The notes beneath the pieces are model-generated. The model was not told where the DNA came from, searched no databases, and saw only the letters and a list, made by a program, of their open reading frames with translations. The position numbers were made by a program, and so were the translations under genes. DNA of 64,000 nt from Exiguobacterium sibiricum 7-3 (GTDB lineage Bacteria; Bacillota; Bacilli; Exiguobacteriales; Exiguobacteriaceae), in contig NZ_KK211190.1 in the NCBI RefSeq assembly GCF_000620865.1, forward strand, positions 2,708,914 to 2,772,913. Direction: 5' to 3'. Positions 51,810 to 60,042 of the stretch are shown in pieces. Numbering within the stretch: position 1 is the stretch's first letter; each line of letters begins with the position of its first letter.

Positions 51810-53282
51810 TCAGGCATGGGCCGTCTGTTGAAGGGTTAATGCGGTCTCGTTTAGTGTATGAATCGCTTGCTGTAAATCACCAATTTGTTCGACTTGCGAA
51901 CGCGTCAGACCGGACAGTTGATCACTGCTCGTCAGTAACAGATCCATGAAGGCGTCGAGTTGTCCGGTAGCCTCTGCGATATTCGAGAGACTATTTGTAA
52001 TCGTCGCGAATTGTTGCTGCGCACCGCTGATTGCCTGAACGGAATCGTTCGAATCAGTCGCAATCGTCTGCAACGCGGTTTGACTCCGTTGCATCCGCGC
52101 TTCCTGCTCCCGCAGTAAGTTGGTGCTGGCATCAATCGAATTACCGGTCTGCATGACATCACGATCAACCCGTTCGATGATCTGATTGATTTCCGTCGAA
52201 GCCGCTGCCGTCTGCGCGGACAAATTCCGGATTTCCTGGGCGACGACGGTGAACCCTTTACCGAATTCACCGGCACGTGCCGCTTCGATTGAGGCATTTA
52301 AGCTCAATAGATTGGTTTGTGTCGCAATCGCATTGATGCTCGAGGTGATGCTGACGATCTCTTTGAAGCGTCCGGCGAGCTGTCCAAAGGCGGTGACCGA
52401 TTCATCCATACTTTCGGTTAATTGCTGTAACGACTCGCCGGCCTCGCTGATCGTAGCCTGGCTTTGCTCGGCCGTGACTTTTGATGACGAACTGAGGGCA
52501 AGTGCCCGGTCGACGGCTGTCGCGACATCCGTCATCAACTCGACGTTATCAGTGTTCATCTGTTTAATCTGTCGGACGGATTGGGCATTTTTCGAAGAAT
52601 TATCAGCCAGCATCTGCATCGCCTGATCAATTTTCTCGAACGAGGCTTTTGCCGTATCGACCGTTTCACTCATCTCTTCCGTGAACGTCGTGACATCCGT
52701 TGCGGTCGCCGCTGACTGACGAAGCGTCAGTTGAGACGTCTCCGCGTAATGTTCCGCTTTTTCTTGTTGACGTTTCACTTCCCGCATGACGTTTCGCCCA
52801 AATACGGCGACGAACGTCGCTGCCGAAAAGACCATCAAGTAGATAACGAAAGCGACGATCATGTCAAACGTGTTCGTAAACACGATGGTTCCGAGCAGCG
52901 TAAAGAGAACCAGTTCAAACAATCCGAGGACACCTGCGAGCACGACCAGGTGCGGGATGAGATAGACAATCGAGATCGTCAGATAGAGATAGGCAATCGT
53001 CCAGATGCTTTGGGACGGTAAGGTGACGAGCACCAGTGCAAGGACAAGGTACGTCAAGACGATTTGAATGTATTTCCCACTTGGCTTTTCACCAAAAAAC
53101 TGATTTCCGGCAAGCAACGCGATTGTTAATAACAGTCCGCCGGCTAAAAATTGGTAAAAGACGCTCATCGGGACATAGCCGATTTGAGCAAAAATAAAAA
53201 TCAAGGGATGGGCAACTGTGATCAATACAGGAATCAGACGAGAGAGTATTTTTGTACTCAATCGTTCAAGCGGTGAGACCAT
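51810..53282 (-). CDS. Methyl-accepting chemotaxis protein without extracellular sensor domain
   Basis: A 490-residue protein; I use ATG 53282, 8 bases after AAGGAG. The first 180 residues hold six membrane spans in tandem with only short loops, so the sensor is membrane-embedded. The signalling part has the canonical tip [20 protein letters not shown], then [21 protein letters not shown]-terminal coiled coil. It probably senses a membrane-linked or energetic signal and acts through CheA/CheW. Confidence 0.92.
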   Translation of the reverse strand: MVSPLERLSTKILSRLIPVLITVAHPLIFIFAQIGYVPMSVFYQFLAGGLLLTIALLAGNQFFGEKPSGKYIQIVLTYLVLALVLVTLPSQSIWTIAYLYLTISIVYLIPHLVVLAGVLGLFELVLFTLLGTIVFTNTFDMIVAFVIYLMVFSAATFVAVFGRNVMREVKRQQEKAEHYAETSQLTLRQSAATATDVTTFTEEMSETVDTAKASFEKIDQAMQMLADNSSKNAQSVRQIKQMNTDNVELMTDVATAVDRALALSSSSKVTAEQSQATISEAGESLQQLTESMDESVTAFGQLAGRFKEIVSITSSINAIATQTNLLSLNASIEAARAGEFGKGFTVVAQEIRNLSAQTAAASTEINQIIERVDRDVMQTGNSIDASTNLLREQEARMQRSQTALQTIATDSNDSVQAISGAQQQFATITNSLSNIAEATGQLDAFMDLLLTSSDQLSGLTRSQVEQIGDLQQAIHTLNETALTLQQTAHA

Positions 53283-53430
53283 CTGCAAAACTCCTTCTGT
53301 TGGATTCGTACACTTTTCTTATCGTCCAATTTTAAGATGACGTTTAGTCTCTATGAAAATTTTCATGACTTGACGCATGATTTCTGAAAAGCGTATGTTG
53401 AATACAAAAATGAGTGGAAGGGGGCTCCTT

Positions 53431-53832
53431 ATGCTCTATCTATTAGTCGGGCTCGCCGGCATACTCGGCGCCTCTGCCCGGTATGGTCTTGGTCTTCTCA
53501 TCGGAAATGTGGTGGTGGGTGCGTTCCCGTGGACGACGTTAACCATCAATTTAATCGGTTGCTTCGTATTAGGTTACGCGACACATTTTTTATTTAAGAC
53601 GACCTTACTGCATCAGTATGCAATGACGGCACTCGGAACCGGTTTTGTCGGTTCCTTCACGACCTTCTCGACGTTCAGTGTCGAATCGGTTGAATTGTTG
53701 CGGGCTGGTGTCTACAGTTATGCGTTCGCCTATATCAGTCTCAGTTTGTTTGGGGGCTTATTGTTGTCTTACGTTGGTTATCTACTTGGAACACGCCGGT
53801 TACGCCGCTTTCAAAAGGAGGAGGTCTCATGA
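53431..53832 (+). CDS. crcB: Fluoride channel subunit Fluc/CrcB (first of pair)
   Basis: A 133-residue, four-span membrane protein from ATG 53431 (GGAAGGGGG upstream); the ORF start 54 bases earlier lacks a ribosome site. It has GILGASARYGLGL, TLTINLIGCFVLGYATHF and TGFVGSFTTFSTFSVESVEL with the conserved phenylalanine box. Fluc channels are dual-topology dimers that export F-. Its stop overlaps the next start by 4 bases, and the two unequal subunits probably form a heterodimer. Confidence 0.94.
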   Translation: MLYLLVGLAGILGASARYGLGLLIGNVVVGAFPWTTLTINLIGCFVLGYATHFLFKTTLLHQYAMTALGTGFVGSFTTFSTFSVESVELLRAGVYSYAFAYISLSLFGGLLLSYVGYLLGTRRLRRFQKEEVS

Positions 53833-54176
53833 ATTTCCTCGCGCTTGCGACCGGTGCCTTTTTTGGGGCAATCAGCCGCTTCGCCTTAAGCCAATGGACC
53901 AAAACGGTTTGGAAAAAGGATTTTCCGCTGGCGACATTCATCATCAATGTGCTCGGTTCGTTTTTACTCGGTCTTGTCATCGGCTCCCACCTCGATTCGA
54001 CCTGGACGTTGTTGCTCGGGACAGGATTTCTCGGCTCATTTACGACGTTTTCGACCTTTAAGCTGGAAACGTTACAGCTCGTCCAGAATCAAAATCGAAA
54101 GACACTGGTCCTGTATCTCGGACTCAGTTACCTCTGCGGAATTGGTGCCGCTTTTTTAGGAATTATTCTTGCCTGA
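53829..54176 (+). CDS. crcB: Fluoride channel subunit Fluc/CrcB (second of pair)
   Basis: A 115-residue, four-span protein: GAFFGAISRFALSQW, ATFIINVLGSFLLGLVIGS and TGFLGSFTTFSTFKLETLQL. It lacks the C-terminal extension of the first subunit. It is coupled to the previous gene and ends at a terminator. Confidence 0.94.
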   Translation: MNFLALATGAFFGAISRFALSQWTKTVWKKDFPLATFIINVLGSFLLGLVIGSHLDSTWTLLLGTGFLGSFTTFSTFKLETLQLVQNQNRKTLVLYLGLSYLCGIGAAFLGIILA

Positions 54177-54185
54177 AACACAAGA

Positions 54186-54233
54186 AAAAAACCAGAATCT
54201 GTTCCCTGTCTCAAGGAATCGATTCTGGTTTTT
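54186..54233. terminator. Terminator between convergent genes
   Basis: AAAAACCAGAATC pairs with GATTCTGGTTTTT; a 20-base loop. Confidence 0.85.
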
Positions 54234-54242
54234 CATTGTTTT

Positions 54243-55097
54243 TTAGTCATTCAGCCAGAACAAGCCGACTGTTTCTGCTCCGGCGTGTGTTCCGATTGCC
54301 GGACCGAACGTGCCGTCGAGCACCGTCAGTTCCGGGAATTTTGCTGCGACTTGTGTCCGTAAATCGGCTGCCATCTCTGGTGCCATCGTCGTCGCGACAT
54401 AAATCCGGTTTTTATAAAACGTATGCTGACGCATCGCTTCTTCGACCTGTTTGATGATTTCGATGTAAGCCTTTTTCAGCGACCGCGCTTTTTTAAACGG
54501 GACGATTTTTCCCGCTTCATCCGTCGTGATGATTGGTTTGATGCTGAGCAGGTTAGCAAGGAACAAATCACCGGACGAGACACGTCCACCCCGGCGCATC
54601 GTCTCCATGTTCCCGACGATCATATAAAAATGTGTCTTCTTTGCCAATGCATGCAAGGCAGCCGTAATTTCTTCGACTGATTTACCTGCTGCTTCAAGCG
54701 CCATCCCGAAACGGATGAACTCCTGCTGGTTTTCAAATGCTGTATGTGAATCGATGATGTGGACCGGGAAGCTCGCCGCTTCCGCTGCTGATGCTGAACT
54801 TTGGACCGTACTCGACAAACCGTTTGTACAGTGGACGGCAATCGCACAGTCGTATCCTTCTTCTTTTAACCGTTCATACGTCCCGACGAACTCCCCAAAA
54901 ATCGGTTGCGAGGTTTTGGCGACTAACTTCTTGTCTGCCTCAAGCGCTCGGAATAACCGTTCGACAGTAATCGTATCTTCGTTGTATGCTGTCTCACCGA
55001 GCATGATTTGAATCGGTACGACATTGACGCCGATTGCTTCTGCCTCTTCCTTTTTGAAATAGGCCATACTATCGGTCACCCATGCTATTTTAGTCAT
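54243..55097 (-). CDS. DegV-family fatty acid-binding protein
   Basis: A 284-residue protein of the DegV/FakB family: IAWVTDSMAYFKKEEAEAIG, TSQPIFGEFVGTYERLKEEG, VHIIDSHTAF, TMRRGGRVSSGDLFLANLLS and IGTHAGAETVGLFW. These proteins bind a fatty acid and present it to the FakA kinase. RBS GGAGG with longer spacing. A single gene on the minus strand. Confidence 0.93.
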   Translation of the reverse strand: MTKIAWVTDSMAYFKKEEAEAIGVNVVPIQIMLGETAYNEDTITVERLFRALEADKKLVAKTSQPIFGEFVGTYERLKEEGYDCAIAVHCTNGLSSTVQSSASAAEAASFPVHIIDSHTAFENQQEFIRFGMALEAAGKSVEEITAALHALAKKTHFYMIVGNMETMRRGGRVSSGDLFLANLLSIKPIITTDEAGKIVPFKKARSLKKAYIEIIKQVEEAMRQHTFYKNRIYVATTMAPEMAADLRTQVAAKFPELTVLDGTFGPAIGTHAGAETVGLFWLND

Positions 55098-55168
55098 TTT
55101 CCTATGCCTCCGTTAGATTCTTCTCGCTTTATCCTACCACATTCGCTTCGGATGTTAGCAAAAAAACG

Positions 55169-56197
55169 TTACTGCACTCGACTAAATTGGAAGGTCGTCC
55201 GCTTTTCATAGACCTCGCCTGCCCGCAAAACGACAGACGGAAAATCTGGTTGATTGATCGCGTCCGGCAATCCTTGTGTCTCAAGACAAATCCCGAGATA
55301 GGGTGTCGCCCGGCGCCCGGCGATTGTAAAGTCTCCTGCCAAATGATTTCCCGTATAGACGACGACACCCGGTTGATCAGTTTCAACACGTAAAATCCGG
55401 CCACTGACCGGTTCCTCTAAGACGATTTCTCCGCCTTCTTTCAGTAAAAACGGGTGGTCAACACCACTGCCGGCCTGGCGCAACGCTTCGTCACTCGCAT
55501 GCGTCACTTCATACAGAGAACGCGCTTTTCGGAAGTCAAAGACGGTCTCGTTGACGGATAAAATCTCGCCCATCGGAACCGACTCTTCATTTAGCGGTAC
55601 GTAAAACGGCGCATCCATCCGGAGACGATGTTGCTCAATCGTCGTTTTCGCATTTCCTGTCAAATTAAAATACGTATGATTCGTCGGACTGAACGGTGTC
55701 GATGCCGTCGTCGTCGCGTGATACGTCAAAATCAGTACATCTTCGTCCGTCCAGTCAATCGTCAACCGGACATCCAGTTGACCCGGATAGCCGTTTTCTC
55801 CATCCGGACTCGTCAAGAGCAGATGTAACAGCTCACCGTCGATTTCATAATCAAAAAAACGATTCGACCAGTTGACGCTCCCTCCATGAAGGTGATGCTC
55901 TCCTTCGTTTTGCTCCAGGATATAGTTCATCCCTTCTAATGCAAACGCTCCGTTGGCGATCCGCCCGCCGACCCGTCCGATTGTTGCCCCTAAATGGTGG
56001 GGATCTTCTAAATATTCTTCCATATCATCAAAGGCTAAGACGACATTCTCAATTGTCCCGTGTTGATCCGGAACACGGATTGCCGTGATTTTCCCGCCCA
56101 AATTGAGTAATTCCACGCTGTGTCCGTTACGATTCATCAATGTAAAAGCGATGATCGGCTGCTCGCCGGAAAAACCGACTTCTTTTGTTGTAATCAT
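55169..56197 (-). CDS. galM: Aldose 1-epimerase (mutarotase)
   Basis: A 342-residue protein of standard GalM length. It has GATIGRVGGRIANGAF, EGEHHLHGG, the catalytic histidine in PTNHTYFNL and the catalytic glutamate in ICLETQGLPDAINQPDFP. It interconverts alpha and beta anomers of hexoses in the cytosol. It is downstream of, but separated by a terminator from, the LytS-like gene. Confidence 0.95.
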   Translation of the reverse strand: MITTKEVGFSGEQPIIAFTLMNRNGHSVELLNLGGKITAIRVPDQHGTIENVVLAFDDMEEYLEDPHHLGATIGRVGGRIANGAFALEGMNYILEQNEGEHHLHGGSVNWSNRFFDYEIDGELLHLLLTSPDGENGYPGQLDVRLTIDWTDEDVLILTYHATTTASTPFSPTNHTYFNLTGNAKTTIEQHRLRMDAPFYVPLNEESVPMGEILSVNETVFDFRKARSLYEVTHASDEALRQAGSGVDHPFLLKEGGEIVLEEPVSGRILRVETDQPGVVVYTGNHLAGDFTIAGRRATPYLGICLETQGLPDAINQPDFPSVVLRAGEVYEKRTTFQFSRVQ

Positions 56198-56260
56198 GCG
56201 CTTATCCTCCTGTATCGATCTACTCTTGCTTTCATTTTTACCCAGGATTGGCTAAAAAAA

Positions 56261-56301
56261 AACAATCGTTCGATTCCGATAATCCGAATCGAACGATTGT
56301 T
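56261..56301 (-). terminator. Terminator overlapping the stop of the LytS-like gene
   Basis: AACAATCGTTCGATTC with its perfect complement around CGATAATCC. On the minus strand it is followed by a run of nine T. The hairpin begins inside the stop codon (56300-56302). Confidence 0.9.
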
Positions 56302-57982
56302 ACATCTGATCGGTCGTAAGGGGCAACGTCAGTTTCAGGCGTGTTCCACCCGGTCGGGAATAAATCGTACACCCCGCCTGCTCACCGTATCGCCGGTGAA
56401 GAGCACGTCGTAATAAAAACAAATTACTCGTTTCCGTCTTTTTATCCTGCTCCCAGCGTTTTAAGAATTCGGCCGGTATACCGACTCCGTTGTCCGACAC
56501 TTCAAGCACCCAGTGTGTCTCTTCCTGAAATGCCCGGACATCAATCCGGTGATACGGACCGCTTTGGGGAAAGGCATGACGTAACGCATTATCGACAAGC
56601 TGTGTCACGAGCAACGGAAAGACAAAATGTTCTTCAACGGCCGTTTCGATATCTAAATCAATCGTGACCGCAGCCGGTGTCAATGGATGATACCGGCGGA
56701 TTCCTTCCAGCGACAAGTAAGATTTTAAGGTCAGTAATTCTTCACGTAAGGGATACATGTCGAGTCGTCGTGCTGTCGTAAGCAGTTGTCGCAAAGCTCC
56801 GAGCTGTTGTTTGACCGGGGTATCCGGATCAGCCGTCTGATGGATTTCATCGACGATCCCGAGGAGGTAGTTCGGACTCAGGATCGGTTTAATACTGGTG
56901 TTCGGAAATTGATTCAGTTGTTCCTCTTGATGAACGACGAGTTCGCGTGCCAAAAGATCCACCAACTGTTCCATCGTTCGCTCCATCGTATCATCGAACA
57001 GATGGACCGGAAACCAACAGACAATGCCAGCTTTCTTTCCTTCGACCTGTAAAGGATGAAACGAGATGATTTGACGCGTCAGCTCATCTTCCGACCGGTA
57101 AACGGCAGCCGTCTCCACCCATTCTAAAATCGTCTGATGCTGGAATAAATCCGCTGTATCGTGTCCCGTCCGGACATCGGCCAAAATCCCATCCGGTCCA
57201 AGTAAAACGACACGGTTGATTTTCGTTTCTTCCAAGATTGTCGATCCGATTTTCCGGGCGACATCAACCGTCATGCCATTTTTACGCAACGGACGAATCG
57301 CATCCAATAAACGATAGGAACGTGCGGATTCGCGAACGAACAATTCATTCTCAATTTTCAACTGCGTCCGTAAGATCGCAATGAAGACACTGATTCCGAC
57401 TGCATTCGTAAACAACATCGGAAAGACGGCTTGACGTGTCAATTCCAGTACACGGGCTTGGTCCGGCGCCAACATCAATGCTACACCAATGTCGAGGATG
57501 ACAGCAGTTAAGACGATACCAATCGGTTGGAGCAAGGAATAGCCGTCTTTCCTGCGCCACTGGCGACTGTACAACCCACTCAACAATCCTGTTCCAACCG
57601 CAATGATCCAAGCCGATTCCGCACCGAATGCACCGAGGTAATACCGGTGAAATCCGACCAGTAACCCGGTCAAACCGCCGACGAGCGGACCACCAAGCAG
57701 ACCACTCGTGACGATAATCGTCAATCGGGTGTCGACGATCCACTGGTCCGGTGAAACGGCTAATCCGAGTAACGGATCAATCGTTTTATCCGGCGAAAGA
57801 CCAATTCCGGCATAGTTCATCAAAATACCCGATACGACAAAAACACTCAGCAAAATGAAACGATGACTACGGCGCGACGACGTTTGAAACAAATGGCGCG
57901 ATATCCGCCATTGCGACAATAAAAAAGCCAGTAAGGCTAACATGCCTAAGCGGCTGAGTAAAAACGGGATTTGCTCAAGCAC
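56300..57982 (-). CDS. LytS-like sensor kinase homologue lacking the phospho-acceptor histidine
   Basis: A 560-residue protein starting at GTG 57982. The N-terminal 210 residues are a 5TMR-LYT sensor (IVTSGLLGGPLVGGLTGLLV), followed by a GAF-like region (about 230-350). In LytS kinases the His_kinase motif is INPHFLFNAL; here the aligned segment reads IKPILSPNYLL, so histidine is replaced by isoleucine while proline and asparagine remain. The HATPase part keeps LLVTQLVDNALRHAF and SDNGVGIPAEF. No LytR gene is adjacent. It is probably a signalling pseudokinase or regulator. Confidence 0.87.
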   Translation of the reverse strand: MLEQIPFLLSRLGMLALLAFLLSQWRISRHLFQTSSRRSHRFILLSVFVVSGILMNYAGIGLSPDKTIDPLLGLAVSPDQWIVDTRLTIIVTSGLLGGPLVGGLTGLLVGFHRYYLGAFGAESAWIIAVGTGLLSGLYSRQWRRKDGYSLLQPIGIVLTAVILDIGVALMLAPDQARVLELTRQAVFPMLFTNAVGISVFIAILRTQLKIENELFVRESARSYRLLDAIRPLRKNGMTVDVARKIGSTILEETKINRVVLLGPDGILADVRTGHDTADLFQHQTILEWVETAAVYRSEDELTRQIISFHPLQVEGKKAGIVCWFPVHLFDDTMERTMEQLVDLLARELVVHQEEQLNQFPNTSIKPILSPNYLLGIVDEIHQTADPDTPVKQQLGALRQLLTTARRLDMYPLREELLTLKSYLSLEGIRRYHPLTPAAVTIDLDIETAVEEHFVFPLLVTQLVDNALRHAFPQSGPYHRIDVRAFQEETHWVLEVSDNGVGIPAEFLKRWEQDKKTETSNLFLLRRALHRRYGEQAGCTIYSRPGGTRLKLTLPLTTDQM

Positions 57983-58116
57983 TGGACGTCTCCCTTCTCA
58001 AAAAAAATAATCTCTCGTCTCTTTACTCTTTCCCGCTTCCTACATCGTTTCCCTACTACGATTTGTCTTCTTTACACAATCAGTCGGATTTTCAATTTTT
58101 GACTGATGACTTGTCC

Positions 58117-58153
58117 TAAAAAAAAGCACCTTTCGTACAGGACGAAAGATGCT
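58117..58153 (-). terminator. Terminator of the CNNM/CorC-like gene
   Basis: AGCACCTTTCGT pairs with ACGAAAGATGCT around ACAGG; on the minus strand it ends in a T8 run. Confidence 0.88.
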
Positions 58154-58158
58154 GTCGG

Positions 58159-59472
58159 TTATTCCGCTTGTTCAAGCGGATGTAACCATAATTTGATCTG
58201 ATTGATTTGATAGTTCTCCATCTCGATCACTTCGACCGAGAAGGCTTCCGTATCAATGTGTTCTCCCGGTTGCAGGTCGATGTTATGCATTTGGATCCAA
58301 CCGCCGATCGTATCGACGTCTTCGTCGTTCGTAAACGTCATACCGAACCGGGCTTCGAGATCTTCAAGCAAAACGGTTCCCGCGACCAAATACTCATTGT
58401 TCGGCAACTCTTGAATTTCTTCGACTTCATCCGTATCAAACTCGTCCCGAATCTCACCGACGATTTCTTCGAGTAAGTCTTCCATCGCGACGATGCCGGC
58501 TGTTCCGCCATACTCATCAACGACGAGGACGATATGTGACCGCGTCTTTTTCATCTTCCGTAACGTGTCCTGGAGCGAAGTGACTTCCGAGACGACCGGT
58601 AAATCCTTCACGTAATGTGTGACCGGATGATGGTTTCCATTGGCGAAGTCCGTCAACATCTCCTTGACGTTGACATAACCGAGAATCCGGTCCTTATCAT
58701 TTTCTTCCGTGACCGGATAACGGGTAAACGGATTATCCATGAATATTTCCATCAGCTCGTCTTTTGACAATCGTTCTGAGATCGTCGCCATTCGCATCCG
58801 TGGAACCATCAAATCTTTGACGATATGCTCGTCAAATGCAAAAACATTCTGCATCAGTGCGAGTTCCGTCTGATTGATTTCTCCGCTTTGAAAACTTTGT
58901 GCCATGATGATTTTCAATTCATCTTCTGAGTGGGCTTGTTCGTGACCAGCCGGTTTGACACCGAATAATCCAAGGAAAAAGCGGGCCGAACCATTGAGTA
59001 ACCAAATGAACGGATACAGGATTTTCCCGAAGATATACAGAGGACGGGCAAACAATAAGGTCATTTTTTCCGCATATTGAATCGCTAACGTCTTCGGAGC
59101 AAGTTCTCCGATGACGACGTGTAGGAACGTCACGGAAACAAAGGCAATCCCGAATGACAACAAAGTCGAGACGGCAGCCGAGACGCCGAATTCATCAAAC
59201 ACCGGGTGCAGGATTTTTTCGACGGTCGGTTCACCGAGTGCACCAAGACCAAGTGCCGTTACCGTGATGCCAAGCTGACAGGCAGACAAGTAATAGTCCA
59301 GGTCCCCGGCAATCTTCTTCGCCAGGACGGCACTCTTATTTCCTTCCTGAATCATTTGATCCAGACGCGACATCCGTACCTTGACGACCGCAAACTCTGA
59401 TCCAACAAAAAACGCGGTCAACACGATCAATAACACCACTAAAAATAAATTGATAAATAATATAGTATCCAA
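58159..59472 (-). CDS. CNNM/CorC (hemolysin C)-family Mg2+ protein, MpfA-like
   Basis: A 437-residue protein starting at TTG 59472. A DUF21 membrane domain (residues 1-195; FLVVLLIVLTAFFVGSEFAV, ACQLGITVTALGLGALGEPT, VIGELAPKTLAIQYAEKM), a CBS pair (about 210-335; DLMVPRMRMATI, IVLVVDEYGGTAGIV, MEDLLEEIVGEIRDEFD), and a CorC_HlyC domain (about 350-430). Bacillus MpfA exports Mg2+. A MerR-type regulator lies 34 bases upstream on the same strand, as next to yhdP in B. subtilis (recalled). Its start has an unusual hairpin before it. Confidence 0.92.
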   Translation of the reverse strand: MDTILFINLFLVVLLIVLTAFFVGSEFAVVKVRMSRLDQMIQEGNKSAVLAKKIAGDLDYYLSACQLGITVTALGLGALGEPTVEKILHPVFDEFGVSAAVSTLLSFGIAFVSVTFLHVVIGELAPKTLAIQYAEKMTLLFARPLYIFGKILYPFIWLLNGSARFFLGLFGVKPAGHEQAHSEDELKIIMAQSFQSGEINQTELALMQNVFAFDEHIVKDLMVPRMRMATISERLSKDELMEIFMDNPFTRYPVTEENDKDRILGYVNVKEMLTDFANGNHHPVTHYVKDLPVVSEVTSLQDTLRKMKKTRSHIVLVVDEYGGTAGIVAMEDLLEEIVGEIRDEFDTDEVEEIQELPNNEYLVAGTVLLEDLEARFGMTFTNDEDVDTIGGWIQMHNIDLQPGEHIDTEAFSVEVIEMENYQINQIKLWLHPLEQAE

Positions 59473-59474
59473 AA

Positions 59475-59498
59475 TCCCCTAAACAGGGGTCACCTCCA
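59475..59498 (-). promoter_or_regulatory. Ribosome site separated from TTG start by a small hairpin
   Basis: GGAGGTGA (59497-59490) lies 17 bases before TTG 59472. The gap holds CCCC-TGTTTA-GGGG, a 4-base-pair hairpin that could bring the ribosome site close to the start. An alternative AGGGG lies directly before the TTG. Confidence 0.5.
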
Positions 59499-59506
59499 TT
59501 TTGTTG

Positions 59507-59884
59507 TTACAGCTGCGCAATCAGGGAAGCAATCAATGTCAGACGTTGAGACAGTTCGAGACGAATCTCCTGTTTCTCATAGTCGGTCGATTGCAATAAA
59601 CGCTGTTCGAGACCGTTGACGCTTTCTTGAAGCTGCTGTACTTCTTGATAAATGGCATCACCCGTTTTGACTTCACGCTCGGTGAAGAAAGCAAGAATCT
59701 CTTGCAGGGACAGCCGTTGTGTCTTTAAATACTCAATCTTTTGAATATGCTGGACGACATCTTCCGTATACAAACGATAACCAGCTGGTGTCCGCTCTGT
59801 TGTTAATAAACCGAGCGATGTATAGTAGTCGATGGTCCGTTTTGATAAGCCGGTGGCCTCCGCGACCTGACCGATTTTAAGCAA
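59507..59884 (-). CDS. MerR-family transcriptional regulator
   Basis: A MerR-type regulator of about 125 residues. I choose TTG 59884 (MLKIGQVAEATGLSKRTIDY), where MerR proteins normally begin; GTG 59905 and ATG 59935 are in-frame alternatives, but ATG 59935 lies within the predicted -10 element. Helix-turn-helix and wing: RTIDYYTSLGLLTTERTPAG and YRLYTEDVVQHIQKIEYL. The dimerisation coiled coil follows, with no cysteine metal site, so a non-thiol ligand is likely. It is co-transcribed with the downstream CNNM/CorC gene. Confidence 0.88.
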   Translation of the reverse strand: MLKIGQVAEATGLSKRTIDYYTSLGLLTTERTPAGYRLYTEDVVQHIQKIEYLKTQRLSLQEILAFFTEREVKTGDAIYQEVQQLQESVNGLEQRLLQSTDYEKQEIRLELSQRLTLIASLIAQL

Positions 59885-59930
59885 CGCCTTCCCAAAGATC
59901 CTCACCTCCCTCTCATTAAATAATGCTTTT

Positions 59931-59957
59931 ATCATACCACGGTTAAACCGTACACAA
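59931..59957 (-). promoter_or_regulatory. MerR-type promoter with palindrome in the spacer
   Basis: On the minus strand TTGTTG and TATGAT are 18 bases apart, with the perfect 13-base palindrome ACGGTTTAACCGT (59939-59951) in the spacer. This is the classic MerR operator location, and places the transcript start near 59924. Confidence 0.6.
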
Positions 59958-59983
59958 CAACGTTATGCTTATTAGGCACCTTT

Positions 59984-60016
59984 AAAAAACGCCCCCTCTT
60001 TCGTAGAGGAGACGTT
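59984..60016 (-). terminator. Terminator of fadF
   Basis: AACGCCCCCTCT pairs with AGAGGAGACGTT with small mismatches; the minus strand ends in TTTTTTAAA. Confidence 0.75.
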
Positions 60017-60042
60017 CCGTTTGCTCAAGCTATTTTTTAAAC

